Below, piece after piece: positions 9,063 to 19,173 of a stretch of 64,000 nucleotides of DNA. The stretch is from positions 392,419-456,418 of the forward strand of contig NZ_PXOQ01000007.1 of NCBI RefSeq assembly GCF_003008425.1, in the 5' to 3' direction. The position numbers and the translations under genes are program-made. A model generated the notes under the pieces. The model had not been told where the DNA came from and ran no database searches. It was given only the letters and a program-made list of their open reading frames with translations. Position 1 is the stretch's first letter, and each line of letters begins with the position of its first letter. Origin of the DNA: Aurantibacter aestuarii. GTDB taxonomy: Bacteria; Bacteroidota; Bacteroidia; Flavobacteriales; Flavobacteriaceae.

Positions 9063-9691
9063 TATTTATTTTTTTTTAATAAAAACCACGTGATATCATC
9101 TTGAGGGAAATTCACATCTCTTTTATATGAAAACCCATAATCTATTAGTTCTAATGAAGGATATTTATCTAACATTTCTCCTGCAAAATCTCGTTTATAC
9201 AATCTATCTGAATGACCTCTATAACTAATAGTTACTGGAGAAGGGTTATAATATTCGCCAATTAATATATATTTTTTAGAGCTGTTAAATAATTTTTCAT
9301 AGACTACAGAAAGCATATCTGGATTAATATGAATTAAAACACCTTTTATAAAACTTACATCAAACTGTTCTTCCGATGAAAAATCGAATATAGATTGATT
9401 AAACACATTTTGCTCTCCAATAGTTTCTTTAAGTATAGCTGCTGCTTTTTCGTTAATTTCCACTGCTTTTATTTGAGTTCCTGGAAATAATAACTTTAAA
9501 GCTTTTGAGTTCATTCCAATATTTGCACCAAATTCTATAAACGATTCTGGTTTAACTACACTAGATAAAGCTTTGTTAAAAAAATTAAGATTAGAGGCTA
9601 ATAGTTTTTCTCCTTTATTTCTGTCTATATATTGCTCGCCAAATTCTCCTGCCCAGAATTCTTCTTGGTCTGTTTTATACGTTTTTTTCAT
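9062..9691 (-). CDS. Pseudaminic acid biosynthesis-associated methylase (209 aa)
   Basis: This is a class I SAM-dependent methyltransferase. SFIEFGANIGMNSKAL is the SAM-binding glycine motif, AVEINEKAA is the acidic loop and FDVSFIKGVLIHI is motif IV. The N-terminal TDQEEFWAGEFGEQYIDRN is the hallmark of the methylase family found beside pse genes. It overlaps pseF by 17 nt upstream and touches the amidotransferase gene downstream. It may methylate the sugar or the amidino group; I cannot tell which. Confidence 0.85.
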   Translation of the reverse strand: MKKTYKTDQEEFWAGEFGEQYIDRNKGEKLLASNLNFFNKALSSVVKPESFIEFGANIGMNSKALKLLFPGTQIKAVEINEKAAAILKETIGEQNVFNQSIFDFSSEEQFDVSFIKGVLIHINPDMLSVVYEKLFNSSKKYILIGEYYNPSPVTISYRGHSDRLYKRDFAGEMLDKYPSLELIDYGFSYKRDVNFPQDDITWFLLKKNK

Positions 9692-10379
9692 TATGTAAAT
9701 TTTTATAATTATATTTTATATTAAGCATTTGCCAATCTTCTAATGTATCGACATCCTGAGCTTCATGTTCTTTTAATTCTATAAACCCTGTTTTATTTGA
9801 AAATATCGTTTTTTCATTCAAAAAGTCTTCAACATTTAGCCAGTAAAACTGACCAGAATCGTGATAATGAGTTTCTAAATCTTGAGATCTTGTATTGATA
9901 TGTTTAGGTTCTCTAAGTTTTAAAATGCCCTTTTCTGCTTTAAAAGCTCTTTGAATAGGGTAACTAAATGCTATAACTGGGACTACTGTATTTAAATTTT
10001 TATTTTTTAAAAGGTCAAAGCCTTCTTTTATTTTTGATGGTAAAATTAATGCAGCTGTAGGCAACATACAACATACGTGTTCAAATTGTTTTCCTTGTTG
10101 TTTATACATGCTTAAAACTTCCAATATAACCTGAGATAGCGTCGCAAAATCATTTGCGCTTTCTTCATTTCTAAGAAAAGGAACTTTTGCTCCCAATGTT
10201 TCAGCTATATTTTTAATTTCTAAGTCATCTGTTGAAACCATGACCTCATCAAATAAATTTGAGTTTTTTAAGGTCGTGATCGTATATTCTATAATCGGTT
10301 TATTATGGAATAATTTAATGTTTTTTTTTGGAATACGTTTGCTTCCGCCTCGTGCTGGTATGATTGCTAAATTAGCCAT
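9675..10379 (-). CDS. pseF: CMP-pseudaminic acid synthetase (pseudaminate cytidylyltransferase)
   Basis: The 234-residue protein starts with IIPARGGSKRIPKKNI, the nucleotide-binding signature of CMP-sialate-type cytidylyltransferases, followed by FDEVMVSTDD and the central CCMLPTAAL. HYHDSGQFYWLN near the end is typical of PseF rather than NeuA. It activates pseudaminic acid with CTP in the cytoplasm for transfer. It overlaps pseC by 8 nt. Confidence 0.92.
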   Translation of the reverse strand: MANLAIIPARGGSKRIPKKNIKLFHNKPIIEYTITTLKNSNLFDEVMVSTDDLEIKNIAETLGAKVPFLRNEESANDFATLSQVILEVLSMYKQQGKQFEHVCCMLPTAALILPSKIKEGFDLLKNKNLNTVVPVIAFSYPIQRAFKAEKGILKLREPKHINTRSQDLETHYHDSGQFYWLNVEDFLNEKTIFSNKTGFIELKEHEAQDVDTLEDWQMLNIKYNYKNLHNEKNV

Positions 10380-11520
10380 TTAAAAAAATTAAAACTTTTT
10401 CTATAACATAAATCTGCTCATCACTAGTTAAGCTAGGGTACATTGGCAGACTTATGCATTTACTATAGTAATCTTCAGCATTCTGTAAATTTGCACCTTC
10501 GTAACCTATTTGCTTATAATATGGAAGTGTATGTACTGGAATATAATGTATTTGTGCATAAATATTCTCTTCTTTTAAATACTCATAAAGCGCTTTACGA
10601 TTTTGTACCTCAACAACGAATAAATGATGCGCATTATATAAATTCTCTGGTAAATTTTGAAATTTTAATTTACCACTAAACGCTTTTTTATAATTTGAAG
10701 CTATTTCATTTCGTCTTCTTACACCATTCTCATTTTTTGCTAATTGTGTTATACCTAGAGCACTTTGTATATCGGTTAAACGGTAATTAAATCCTAAAGT
10801 TTGCATTTCGTAATACCAAGCCCCATGGTTTTCTGTCATATGGTCTTTAGTAATCCCATGAGTACGTAGAAGATTTAATTTTTTGTAAAGTTCTTCTGAA
10901 TTTGTTGTTAACATACCACCTTCTCCACAGGCGATATGTTTAACTGGATGAAAGGAAAACACGCCAATATCTGCATAAACACCATTACCACAAAACTGTT
11001 TTTCGTTTTTAGAATCTATAAAATAGCCTCCAGGTGCATGACAAGCATCTTCAATAATCCACAAGTTATGTTTGTTTGCTAATTCACGAAATAATTCAAG
11101 GTTTACAGGCAGACCAGCAAAATCTACTGGAATAATTCCCTTAAAAAAACCCTTGGGTTTACTCTCTATAAGCTCTTTAGTACTTTCTAAACTTAACGTG
11201 TACGTTTCTCTATCTATATCTGCAAACCAAACTTCGGCACCTGCATAACGTACACAGTTTGCTGACGCCGCAAAAGTTATTGGTGTAGTTATAACACGGT
11301 CTCCAGGTTGTAAATCTAACGCTAAAACAGCTAGATGTAATCCCGCAGTTGCATTATTAACTGCAACCGCATATTTTGAACCAACATAGTTTGCAAAAGC
11401 AGTTTCAAACTCTGCTACTTTTGGTCCTTGTGTTAAATAATCTGAGGTTAAAGCTTGTACAACAGCATCTATATCGTCCTGCTGAATATTTTGCTTACCA
11501 TATGGAATAGATTGTTTCAT
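10372..11520 (-). CDS. pseC: UDP-4-amino-4,6-dideoxy-N-acetyl-beta-L-altrosamine transaminase
   Basis: The 382-residue protein is a DegT/DnrJ/EryC1 aminotransferase. The PLP lysine lies in SFHPVKHIACGEGG and the IIEDACHAPGG motif carries the PLP-ring Asp. PseC uses glutamate to aminate the 4-keto product of PseB. It stands directly between pseB (2 nt gap) and pseF (8 nt overlap), which fixes the substrate assignment better than sequence alone. Confidence 0.93.
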   Translation of the reverse strand: MKQSIPYGKQNIQQDDIDAVVQALTSDYLTQGPKVAEFETAFANYVGSKYAVAVNNATAGLHLAVLALDLQPGDRVITTPITFAASANCVRYAGAEVWFADIDRETYTLSLESTKELIESKPKGFFKGIIPVDFAGLPVNLELFRELANKHNLWIIEDACHAPGGYFIDSKNEKQFCGNGVYADIGVFSFHPVKHIACGEGGMLTTNSEELYKKLNLLRTHGITKDHMTENHGAWYYEMQTLGFNYRLTDIQSALGITQLAKNENGVRRRNEIASNYKKAFSGKLKFQNLPENLYNAHHLFVVEVQNRKALYEYLKEENIYAQIHYIPVHTLPYYKQIGYEGANLQNAEDYYSKCISLPMYPSLTSDEQIYVIEKVLIFLNG

Positions 11521-11522
11521 TT

Positions 11523-12542
11523 TTAAGCTTCAAACGTTGCATCTACATGCTCTTTAATTAGTGTTCTTAAACTTTCTACCGTTTCCCATTTTTCGTTATC
11601 TCCAGAATTGTAACTAAAGCCACTTTCTACTTTTTTAGCATCAAAAGCTTGTATAAAATCATCTACACTCCACGATGGGGTAGCAGGAATAATAGTATAG
11701 TACTTTCCTAAATCGTAAGTATAGAAAGAGTCTGAAGCAGTAATCATTTCTTCATGAACTTTTTCTCCAGGACGAATTCCAACAACGGGTTTTTCACAAT
11801 TTGGTCCAATTGCTTCGGCAACATCCATAATTCGATAAGATGGGATTTTGGGCACAAATAATTCGCCACCCCAAGCGTGCTCTAAAGCATGCATTACCAT
11901 ATCTACTCCACCTTGAAGAGAAATATTGAATCTAGTCATGTTTGGATCTGTTATTGGTAACTTATTATCTTCTTTCTTTTTATTAATAAAAAAAGGAATA
12001 ACAGAGCCATTAGACCCCATAACATTACCATATCTAACGACAGAGAAACGAATTGGATTTTCACCTTTAATATTATTGGCTGCAATAAATAATTTATCTG
12101 AAGTCAATTTAGTAGCACCGTAAAGGTTTATAGGTGCGCAAGCTTTATCTGTAGATAATGCAACGACACGTTTAACCTTAGTTTTAAAACAAGCATCTAC
12201 TACATTTTCTGCACCACCAATATTTGTTTTAATACATTCGTCTGGGTTATATTCTGCAATATGTACATGTTTCATTGCTGCAGCATGTATAACATAATCT
12301 ACCTTTTGAAATGCACGTTCTAACCTTTCTTTGTCACGAACATCTCCAATAAAATAACGTATTTGAGGGTATTTTGATGCAGGAAACTCTTGAGCCATTT
12401 GAAACTGCTTTTGTTCATCTCTTGAGAAAACAATTAAGCGTTTTAAATTTGGATACTTATGTAATATATGAGTCGTTAAAGCTTTTCCTAAAGAGCCTGT
12501 ACCTCCTGTAATTAGTATTGATTTTTCTTTTAAATCTAGCAT
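11523..12542 (-). CDS. pseB: UDP-N-acetylglucosamine 4,6-dehydratase (inverting)
   Basis: This is an extended SDR enzyme of 339 residues with ILITGGTGSLG at the NAD(P)-binding site, VIHAAAMKHV and the active-site NLYGATKLTSDK. The GSLG variant and the lack of long N-terminal membrane segments separate PseB from FlaA1/WbpM-type dehydratases. It makes UDP-2-acetamido-2,6-dideoxy-beta-L-arabino-hexos-4-ulose, the first step to pseudaminic acid. A 41-nt AT-rich gap separates it from the epimerase gene upstream. Confidence 0.93.
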   Translation of the reverse strand: MLDLKEKSILITGGTGSLGKALTTHILHKYPNLKRLIVFSRDEQKQFQMAQEFPASKYPQIRYFIGDVRDKERLERAFQKVDYVIHAAAMKHVHIAEYNPDECIKTNIGGAENVVDACFKTKVKRVVALSTDKACAPINLYGATKLTSDKLFIAANNIKGENPIRFSVVRYGNVMGSNGSVIPFFINKKKEDNKLPITDPNMTRFNISLQGGVDMVMHALEHAWGGELFVPKIPSYRIMDVAEAIGPNCEKPVVGIRPGEKVHEEMITASDSFYTYDLGKYYTIIPATPSWSVDDFIQAFDAKKVESGFSYNSGDNEKWETVESLRTLIKEHVDATFEA

Positions 12543-12583
12543 TTTTTTATTTTTCTTTTAAAAGGCCAATATAAGTATTTTAA

Positions 12584-13570
12584 TTAAACATTTTTATTAT
12601 TAAACCAGTCTAGAGTTATTCCCAACCCTTTCTCTAATTCAAATTTAGGTGTGTAATTTAATAGATTTTTCGCTTTGCTAATATCTGCTAAAGAATCTTT
12701 TACATCACCCTGTCTTGGTGAATTATACTTTATTTCACTTTTTGAATTAGTGATTGTTTTTATGGTATTCCATAATTTATTTACACTAATCCTATCATTA
12801 ACAGCTACATTGAATACTTCATGCTGTTCTAAATTAGAAAGTACTGCTTTAATATTGGCTTGCACAACATTTTCTATAAATGTAAAATCTCTAGTTTGCT
12901 CGCCATCACCATTAATTGTAATGGTCTTATTTCCCAACGCACCCTTCATAAATAATGGAATAACCGCCGCGTAAGCACCGTTTGGATCTTGCTTAGGGCC
13001 AAAGACATTAAAATATCGTAATCCGATTGTATGAACACCGTACGTTTTTGAAAATACATCTGCGTACAACTCGTTTACGTATTTTGTTATAGCATATGGA
13101 GATAACGGTTTACCAATATTATCTTCAACTTTTGGTAACACTTTACTGTCTCCATAGGTACTAGAAGACGCTGCATAAACCATTTTTTTAACGGTTTTTG
13201 ACTCTTTTACGGCTAACAACATATTAAGAAATCCAGATACATTTACATCGTTTGAAGTAATAGGATCGTTTATTGATCTTGGAACAGAACCTAATGCTGC
13301 TTGGTGTAGTACATAATCTATATCTTTAATAGCAGTTTTACAGGTTTCTAAGTTCCTTATATCACCTTCTATAAATTCACATTTTGGTGGGTTTACGAAA
13401 CCTTCTATATTTTTAAAATGTCCATTGCTAAGATTGTCTAAAATAACGACCTTTTTTGCATTATACTTTAATAAATACTCGACAAGATTAGATCCTATAA
13501 ATCCAGCTCCACCTGTAACTAAAAAAGAGTAAGTTGATAAATCGTTTGTATGATAAGGGGTTTCGTACAT
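12584..13570 (-). CDS. UDP-HexNAc 4-epimerase-like SDR (WbpP/TviC type, 328 aa)
   Basis: An extended SDR with [18 protein letters not shown] at the cofactor site, YAASSSTYGDS and the catalytic PYAITKYVNELY (Tyr and Lys). It follows a UDP-sugar 6-dehydrogenase gene by 6 nt. The WbpP-WbpO or TviC-TviB pairing is known to lead to UDP-GalNAcA or UDP-GlcNAcA. The direction of epimerisation and the exact substrate are not visible. Confidence 0.8.
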   Translation of the reverse strand: MYETPYHTNDLSTYSFLVTGGAGFIGSNLVEYLLKYNAKKVVILDNLSNGHFKNIEGFVNPPKCEFIEGDIRNLETCKTAIKDIDYVLHQAALGSVPRSINDPITSNDVNVSGFLNMLLAVKESKTVKKMVYAASSSTYGDSKVLPKVEDNIGKPLSPYAITKYVNELYADVFSKTYGVHTIGLRYFNVFGPKQDPNGAYAAVIPLFMKGALGNKTITINGDGEQTRDFTFIENVVQANIKAVLSNLEQHEVFNVAVNDRISVNKLWNTIKTITNSKSEIKYNSPRQGDVKDSLADISKAKNLLNYTPKFELEKGLGITLDWFNNKNV

Positions 13571-13576
13571 TTTATA

Positions 13577-14845
13577 TTATAATCGTTTATCAATTTTAGT
13601 AACATCCAAAGTTCCTTTAACATCGTAAATTACTGCATTTTCTTTTGCCAGTTTTGTGATGTCTAAAGTTTTAAATTTAGTGTGAGCTACAGTATGAATT
13701 ATAGCGTCATAGGCTTCATTTAAATTTTCCTTTAAAGTAATTCCATATTCACTTTCTACTTCGTTTTTATCCGCCCAAGGATCGTAAACATCCACATTCA
13801 TATTAAAAGATGCTAAGGTTTTGTAAACATCTATTGCTTTAGTGTTTCTTATATCTGGACAGTTTTCTTTAAACGTAATCCCTAACATTAAAACTTTCGA
13901 ATTTTTAACTTCAATAGCTTTTTGAGCCATTAATTTTAAGACTTGTGTTGCCACAAATTCTCCCATAGAATCATTAATACGTCTTCCTGCTAAAATAATT
14001 TCTGGATGGTATCCAACTTCCTGAGCTTTTTGGGCTAAATAATATGGGTCTACGCCTATACAATGCCCACCAACTAAACCTGGTTTAAATGGTAAAAAAT
14101 TCCATTTTGTTCCTGCAGCTTCTAAAACTGAATGTGTATCAATGTCTAATTTATTGAAAATTTTTGCTAACTCATTAACAAATGCAATATTAATATCGCG
14201 TTGGGCATTTTCAATAACTTTAGCAGCTTCTGCTACTTTAATACTTTGCGCCAAATGGGTTCCTGCAGTTATTATTGATGCATAAACTGCATTTACTTTT
14301 TCACCAATCTCTGGCGTAGAACCTGATGTTACTTTTTTTATTTTCGTAACCGTGTGTGTTTTATCACCAGGGTTTATACGCTCTGGAGAATAGCCGCAAT
14401 AAAAATCTTTATTAAATTGAAGTCCGCTATTTTTTTCTAAAATAGGGACACAAACATCTTCAGTAACACCTGGGTAAACGGTAGATTCGTAAACCACAAT
14501 GTCATTAGGTTTTAAAACCTGTGCAATGGTTTCTGATGCTTTAACTAACGGAGTTAAAATTGGCATTTTATTATCGTCTACTGGTGTAGGTACGGTTACA
14601 ATATAAAAATTGGCTTCTTTTAAATCATCTATACTTGATGAAAAAACCAAGCCTAATTTTTCCTGATTCAAAACTGACTGTAGCGCCTTTTTAGAAACCT
14701 CTAAGGTATGATCTTCCCCTTTATTTAATTCTGAAATACGGCTTTGATTAATATCGAAACCTATAACTTGATACTTTTTTGCAAACTCCACAGCTAAGGG
14801 CAATCCAACGTAACCTAAGCCTATTATAGCTATTTTAACTTCCAT
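13577..14845 (-). CDS. UDP-N-acetyl-hexosamine 6-dehydrogenase (WbpO/TviB type, 422 aa)
   Basis: The UDPG/GDP-mannose dehydrogenase family is clear: N-terminal [14 protein letters not shown], then [11 protein letters not shown], the central [21 protein letters not shown] with the catalytic Cys, and [19 protein letters not shown] in the UDP-binding C-terminal domain. The sequence is closest in style to WbpO/TviB, which oxidise UDP-GalNAc or UDP-GlcNAc. Two NAD-dependent oxidations give the uronic acid. It supplies an acidic residue to the glycan together with the neighbouring epimerase. Confidence 0.85.
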   Translation of the reverse strand: MEVKIAIIGLGYVGLPLAVEFAKKYQVIGFDINQSRISELNKGEDHTLEVSKKALQSVLNQEKLGLVFSSSIDDLKEANFYIVTVPTPVDDNKMPILTPLVKASETIAQVLKPNDIVVYESTVYPGVTEDVCVPILEKNSGLQFNKDFYCGYSPERINPGDKTHTVTKIKKVTSGSTPEIGEKVNAVYASIITAGTHLAQSIKVAEAAKVIENAQRDINIAFVNELAKIFNKLDIDTHSVLEAAGTKWNFLPFKPGLVGGHCIGVDPYYLAQKAQEVGYHPEIILAGRRINDSMGEFVATQVLKLMAQKAIEVKNSKVLMLGITFKENCPDIRNTKAIDVYKTLASFNMNVDVYDPWADKNEVESEYGITLKENLNEAYDAIIHTVAHTKFKTLDITKLAKENAVIYDVKGTLDVTKIDKRL

Positions 14846-14864
14846 CTAAAAGATAAATTTTATG

Positions 14865-15713
14865 CTAAAATAAGGCTTTTATGCATTTTTTAAGACTTTC
14901 CTGCCAATAAGGTATTTCTAAATTAAAATTCTGAACAATTTTTGCCTTATTTAGAACACTAAAATGAGGTCTTTCAGCTGGTGTAGGATAACTAGATGCT
15001 GGTATAGGATTAACTTTAATTGTTGTCTGTGTTAATTCAAAAATAACTTTAGCAAAATCATACCAACTCGCAACACCTTGATTACTAAAATGATACAACC
15101 CATAATATACTTCAGTAGGTATCATTTTCAAAATAACCTTTGCCAAGTCCATAGCGTAGGTTGGTGTTCCTATTTGATTATCTACAATATTTAGCTCGTC
15201 ACGGTTTCTGGCTAAATGAAGCATCCTTTTAACAAAGTTTTTTCCAAATTCAGAGTACAACCAGGACGTTCTAATAATATAATACCTTTCTAAAATCTCT
15301 TGAATATATTGCTCGGCTTCTAATTTTGTTTGTCCATAAACCGATAAAGGATTGGTTGCGTCTGTTTCTATATATGATATATGCTTGGTACCATCAAACA
15401 CAAAATCTGTTGAAATATGTATTAGAACTGTGTTAAATGTTTTACAGGCTTCTGCAAGATTTTTAGCGCCTTGAGCATTTATGCTTTGAGCTTGGTTTAC
15501 CTCACTTTCAGCCTTATCTACCGCTGTGTAAGCTGCACAGTTAATACAAAAATCGTAGGATTGTGTCTTAAAAACAGAAGTGATTTGGTTTGGGTTTGTT
15601 ACATCTAATTCTTTACTATTTAAAAAAGTAAAGCTATGCTCTGAGGATTGAGCCAGCACTTTTAAACATTGCCCCAATTGACCATTTGCACCTGTTACTA
15701 AAATGTGTTTCAT
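14865..15713 (-). CDS. rfbD: dTDP-4-dehydrorhamnose reductase
   Basis: The 282-residue RmlD-family SDR begins ILVTGANGQLGQCL, with STDFVFDG, PLSVYGQTKLEAE (Tyr and Lys of the active site) and IIRTSWLYS. It catalyses the last, NADPH-dependent step to dTDP-L-rhamnose. The gene is the fourth in an rmlB-A-C-D run with 1 to 2 nt gaps. Confidence 0.93.
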   Translation of the reverse strand: MKHILVTGANGQLGQCLKVLAQSSEHSFTFLNSKELDVTNPNQITSVFKTQSYDFCINCAAYTAVDKAESEVNQAQSINAQGAKNLAEACKTFNTVLIHISTDFVFDGTKHISYIETDATNPLSVYGQTKLEAEQYIQEILERYYIIRTSWLYSEFGKNFVKRMLHLARNRDELNIVDNQIGTPTYAMDLAKVILKMIPTEVYYGLYHFSNQGVASWYDFAKVIFELTQTTIKVNPIPASSYPTPAERPHFSVLNKAKIVQNFNLEIPYWQESLKKCIKALF

Positions 15714-16256
15714 TTAAAACAAATCGTTTATAGATGGTAAAATTTTATCTTTATCTGAAATAATAAAAGTCTCTTCATCTAGAATCCAATCTATATTTAA
15801 GGTAGTATCGTTATAAATAATTCCACCTTCTGAAGGTTTATGATAAACATTGTCACATTTGTAATTAAATACAGCCGTGTTACTAAGTACAATATAACCG
15901 TGAGCAAAACCTCTGGGTACAAATAATTGTTTTTTATTTTCCGCTGAAAGCTCTATCGAAATATATTCCTTAAAAGTTGAAGAATCAGGTCTTAAATCAA
16001 CCGCAACATCTAAAACTTCCCCTTGAGTAACTCTTACTAGTTTGGCTTGAGCATACTCTCCTTTCTGAAAATGTAAACCACGTAAAGTGCCTTTTGTGGA
16101 ATACGCCTCATTATCCTGAATAAAATCCGGGTTTAGACCTGTTTCTTTTTCAAAATTAGTCTTGTTATACGATTCAAAAAAATAACCTCTTTGATCGTCA
16201 AAAACTTTAGGCTCTATAATAAAACAATGGTTTAATTTGGTTTTTGTAACTGTCAT
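15714..16256 (-). CDS. rfbC: dTDP-4-dehydrorhamnose 3,5-epimerase
   Basis: A cupin of 180 residues with FDDQRGYFFESYNK, NEAYSTKGTLRGLHFQKG (containing the active-site His), LVRVTQGEVLDVAVDLR and FVPRGFAHGY. The length fits RmlC. It performs the double epimerisation at C3 and C5. It stands between rfbA and rfbD with minimal spacing. Confidence 0.94.
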   Translation of the reverse strand: MTVTKTKLNHCFIIEPKVFDDQRGYFFESYNKTNFEKETGLNPDFIQDNEAYSTKGTLRGLHFQKGEYAQAKLVRVTQGEVLDVAVDLRPDSSTFKEYISIELSAENKKQLFVPRGFAHGYIVLSNTAVFNYKCDNVYHKPSEGGIIYNDTTLNIDWILDEETFIISDKDKILPSINDLF

Positions 16257-16257
16257 T

Positions 16258-17118
16258 TTAACTTAATAAGCTCATTAAATGCTTTCCGTAACCGCTTTTT
16301 AGAAGTGGTGTTGCCAATGCTTCCAATTGTTTAGATGTAATGTATCCCATTTTATATGCCACACCTTCTATAGCGCCAATTTTCAAACCCTGACGTTCTT
16401 CGATAACCTCAACAAACTGAGAAGCCTGCATAAGTGAATTAAAAGTTCCTGTGTCTAGCCACGCAGTTCCTTTGTCAAGAATACTCACTTTTAATTTACC
16501 TTGCTCTAAGTAAGCTTTATTTACATCTGTAATTTCAAGTTCTCCTCGATGACTTGGTTTTATAGATTTTGCAATATTTACAACTGTATTATCATAAAAA
16601 TAGATTCCTGGTACCGCAAAATTAGATTTTGGATGTTCTGGTTTTTCTTCTATTGAAAGTACTTTTCCACTTTTATCAAAATTTACCACACCATAACGCT
16701 CTGGATCTGTAACGTGATATGCGTAAACAATACCACCATCCGGATCATTGTTATCCTGAAGTAACTCTGATAATCCTGTGCCGTAAAAAATATTATCGCC
16801 CAAAATTAAAGCCACTTTATCGTCTCCAATAAAATCTGCACCAATAATAAAAGCTTCGGCTAAACCATTAGGGTCTTTTTGTACAGCATATTCAAATGTG
16901 CAGCCCAAATGAGAACCATCTCCTAATAATTGTTTAAATAACGGTAAATGTTCTGGGGTTGAAATAATTAAAATTTCATTTATACCAGCTTCCATTAATG
17001 TTGAAAGCGGATAATAAATCATGGGTTTATCATAAATAGGCATAAGCTGTTTACTCAAAACCTTTGTTAGTGGATGTAATCTTGTTCCCGATCCACCTGC
17101 TAAAATTATGCCTTTCAT
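16258..17118 (-). CDS. rfbA: Glucose-1-phosphate thymidylyltransferase
   Basis: The protein (286 residues) opens with [18 protein letters not shown], the nucleotidyl-transfer loop of RmlA, and has [26 protein letters not shown] and [14 protein letters not shown]. Glu and Asp residues in these motifs bind sugar and magnesium. It makes dTDP-glucose, the entry point for rhamnose synthesis, and is usually feedback-inhibited by dTDP-rhamnose. Confidence 0.95.
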   Translation of the reverse strand: MKGIILAGGSGTRLHPLTKVLSKQLMPIYDKPMIYYPLSTLMEAGINEILIISTPEHLPLFKQLLGDGSHLGCTFEYAVQKDPNGLAEAFIIGADFIGDDKVALILGDNIFYGTGLSELLQDNNDPDGGIVYAYHVTDPERYGVVNFDKSGKVLSIEEKPEHPKSNFAVPGIYFYDNTVVNIAKSIKPSHRGELEITDVNKAYLEQGKLKVSILDKGTAWLDTGTFNSLMQASQFVEVIEERQGLKIGAIEGVAYKMGYITSKQLEALATPLLKSGYGKHLMSLLS

Positions 17119-17120
17119 AA

Positions 17121-18131
17121 TTAATTATATTTTTTTAAGTACCAGTTTATGGTCTTCTCAATCCCAGACTCAAAATTTTCATCGGCTTTCCAGCCTAATT
17201 CCTTTTCAAGTTTATTAGCATCTATAGCATATCTAAAATCGTGTCCTGGTCTATCGGTTACAAAAGATATTTGCTCTTTATAACTTTTTTTAGAAGGTTT
17301 AATTTTATCTAAAATACTACAAATGGTATCTACAATATATAAGTTGTTCCGTTCATTTCGACCACCAATATTGTAAGTTTCCCCAGCTTTACCTGTTTCA
17401 AAAACCAAGTCTATACCTTTACAGTGGTCTAATACGTATAGCCAATCTCTTATATTTTTTCCATCGCCATAAATAGGAATTGCTTCTCCATTTAAGGCTT
17501 TTCTAATAATGGTTGGAATTAATTTTTCATCGTGCTGTTTTGGACCATAATTGTTAGAACAATTTGTGGTAACTACATTCATCCCATAAGTATGAAAATA
17601 ACTTCTCACGACAAAATCACTAGCCGCTTTTGAGGCACTATATGGACTGTTTGGTGCATATGGTGTATCTTCTGTAAACAAACCTGTTTCTCCGAGAGTA
17701 CCGTATACCTCATCTGTAGAAATGTGGTGAAATCTTGCGTGTTCAAATTCTTGTTTATAGGTATTAGGAGCAGACATCCAAAAATTTTTGGCAACATCTA
17801 TTAAGTTAAATGTACCTGTAATATTCGTCTCTATAAACGCACCCGGATTTTTAATAGAGTTATCTACATGAGACTCTGCAGCAAAGTGAATAACTCCGTC
17901 AAACTGATGTTTCTCAAATAATTTTTCAATCAAGTCTCTATTACAGATATCTCCTTCTACGAAAGTATAATTAGATTGATTAACTTCTTTAAGATTCTCA
18001 AGATTTCCAGCGTAGGTTAATTTATCTAAGTTAACGTAAAAGGTATCCGGGTTTTTAACTACAATATATTCAACAAAGTTTGCCCCTATAAAACCTGCTC
18101 CACCTGTAATTAAAACACATCTATTTTTCAT
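17121..18131 (-). CDS. rfbB: dTDP-glucose 4,6-dehydratase
   Basis: An extended SDR of 336 residues with [41 protein letters not shown] and the active-site [11 protein letters not shown]. These are standard RmlB signatures (Asp-Glu pair plus Tyr-x3-Lys). It overlaps the 3' end of the Wzz-like gene by 11 nt, which ties the rhamnose genes to the polysaccharide operon. Confidence 0.95.
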   Translation of the reverse strand: MKNRCVLITGGAGFIGANFVEYIVVKNPDTFYVNLDKLTYAGNLENLKEVNQSNYTFVEGDICNRDLIEKLFEKHQFDGVIHFAAESHVDNSIKNPGAFIETNITGTFNLIDVAKNFWMSAPNTYKQEFEHARFHHISTDEVYGTLGETGLFTEDTPYAPNSPYSASKAASDFVVRSYFHTYGMNVVTTNCSNNYGPKQHDEKLIPTIIRKALNGEAIPIYGDGKNIRDWLYVLDHCKGIDLVFETGKAGETYNIGGRNERNNLYIVDTICSILDKIKPSKKSYKEQISFVTDRPGHDFRYAIDANKLEKELGWKADENFESGIEKTINWYLKKYN

Positions 18132-19173
18132 AATTAAGTGTGAACTTTATAAACTGTTTCACAAAAAAGAAAATACAAATAAAGAAAAAAGCTAAAATGG
18201 GAAATAGGTATATATATCCTCTAAACCATGGTGATACTTTATTTCCGACTTTTTGAAAACCAGAAATAACGTCAAAATATTCATTTTCTTGTATACGCTG
18301 CTCTTCTATAGCTTTCAATTGATCTCTAATTCGTTGTTCTTCTAAAAACAAATCGTACTCTTTAGTTGTTTGTCTATCGGTAGAAAATGAAATACCTCCT
18401 AAATCTACGTTACTTTTTATTTTTTTCGATTCGTCCTTAAGGACCTCGATATAAATGTTTTGAAGAGAATCAATTTGTTTAAGTTGGACAATTAAATTTC
18501 TTTTTTGTATGGCCAACAACGTATCTCTTCGTTGTCTCGATTTTCTAGAGAAATCGTTAGTAAAAGATGCTACAATACCGTCTTCTAATTTGTTAAATAT
18601 GTTATTTTTTTTAGTATAAGCAGTTATATTAAAAAGCTTACCAGAATAAATACTTCTATTCTCTACAAACTCTTCATAAGAATATTCTTTTGCTCTTGTA
18701 CTGTCTAATAATTTTAAAAAATCTTCATATTGAAGTTTACGGTCATTTTCAGTTTCAGGACCTGGTTTTATTTCAAATCTTACAATTTGTTTAACAACAT
18801 CCTCCTCAATATCGAATATATCTTTTAGAGTTTCAATATTTCTACTTGCAATAAGAGCATTAAAATATTCAATATTTGTAACTAATTGATATTTGGTATC
18901 AAAATAAGGTTCTACAAGCATAGATGTTTGATACGTACTTGTTCTATTTTTATCAAAAAAGTAACCTAAAATTATAGCAATAATTAAAACACTTAAAATA
19001 ATCTTCCAGCTCTTAAAAAGAACCTTAAATATATATATTATACTAGAAAACAGATACTTTAGGATGTTTCCTACAAATCTAAATAATCTACTAAGTGCAT
19101 CCCCTATGTAATTAAAGAATACTATTAAATCTACCTCTTCGGTATCTTTATTATTTTTTTGTTCTGTGCTCAT
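18121..19173 (-). CDS. Wzz-like polysaccharide chain-length/export protein (350 aa)
   Basis: The topology is that of Wzz-superfamily co-polymerases without a kinase domain. There is a cytoplasmic N-terminus with an amphipathic region (about 20-53), a first membrane segment near 57-73, a large periplasmic part rich in coiled coil (about 200-300), and a second membrane segment near 317-340. Sequence identity to Wzz is not obvious, so the call rests on topology and on being the first gene before rmlBACD. It would set chain length together with the Wzy-like polymerase at the end of the locus. Confidence 0.7.
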   Translation of the reverse strand: MSTEQKNNKDTEEVDLIVFFNYIGDALSRLFRFVGNILKYLFSSIIYIFKVLFKSWKIILSVLIIAIILGYFFDKNRTSTYQTSMLVEPYFDTKYQLVTNIEYFNALIASRNIETLKDIFDIEEDVVKQIVRFEIKPGPETENDRKLQYEDFLKLLDSTRAKEYSYEEFVENRSIYSGKLFNITAYTKKNNIFNKLEDGIVASFTNDFSRKSRQRRDTLLAIQKRNLIVQLKQIDSLQNIYIEVLKDESKKIKSNVDLGGISFSTDRQTTKEYDLFLEEQRIRDQLKAIEEQRIQENEYFDVISGFQKVGNKVSPWFRGYIYLFPILAFFFICIFFFVKQFIKFTLNYEK

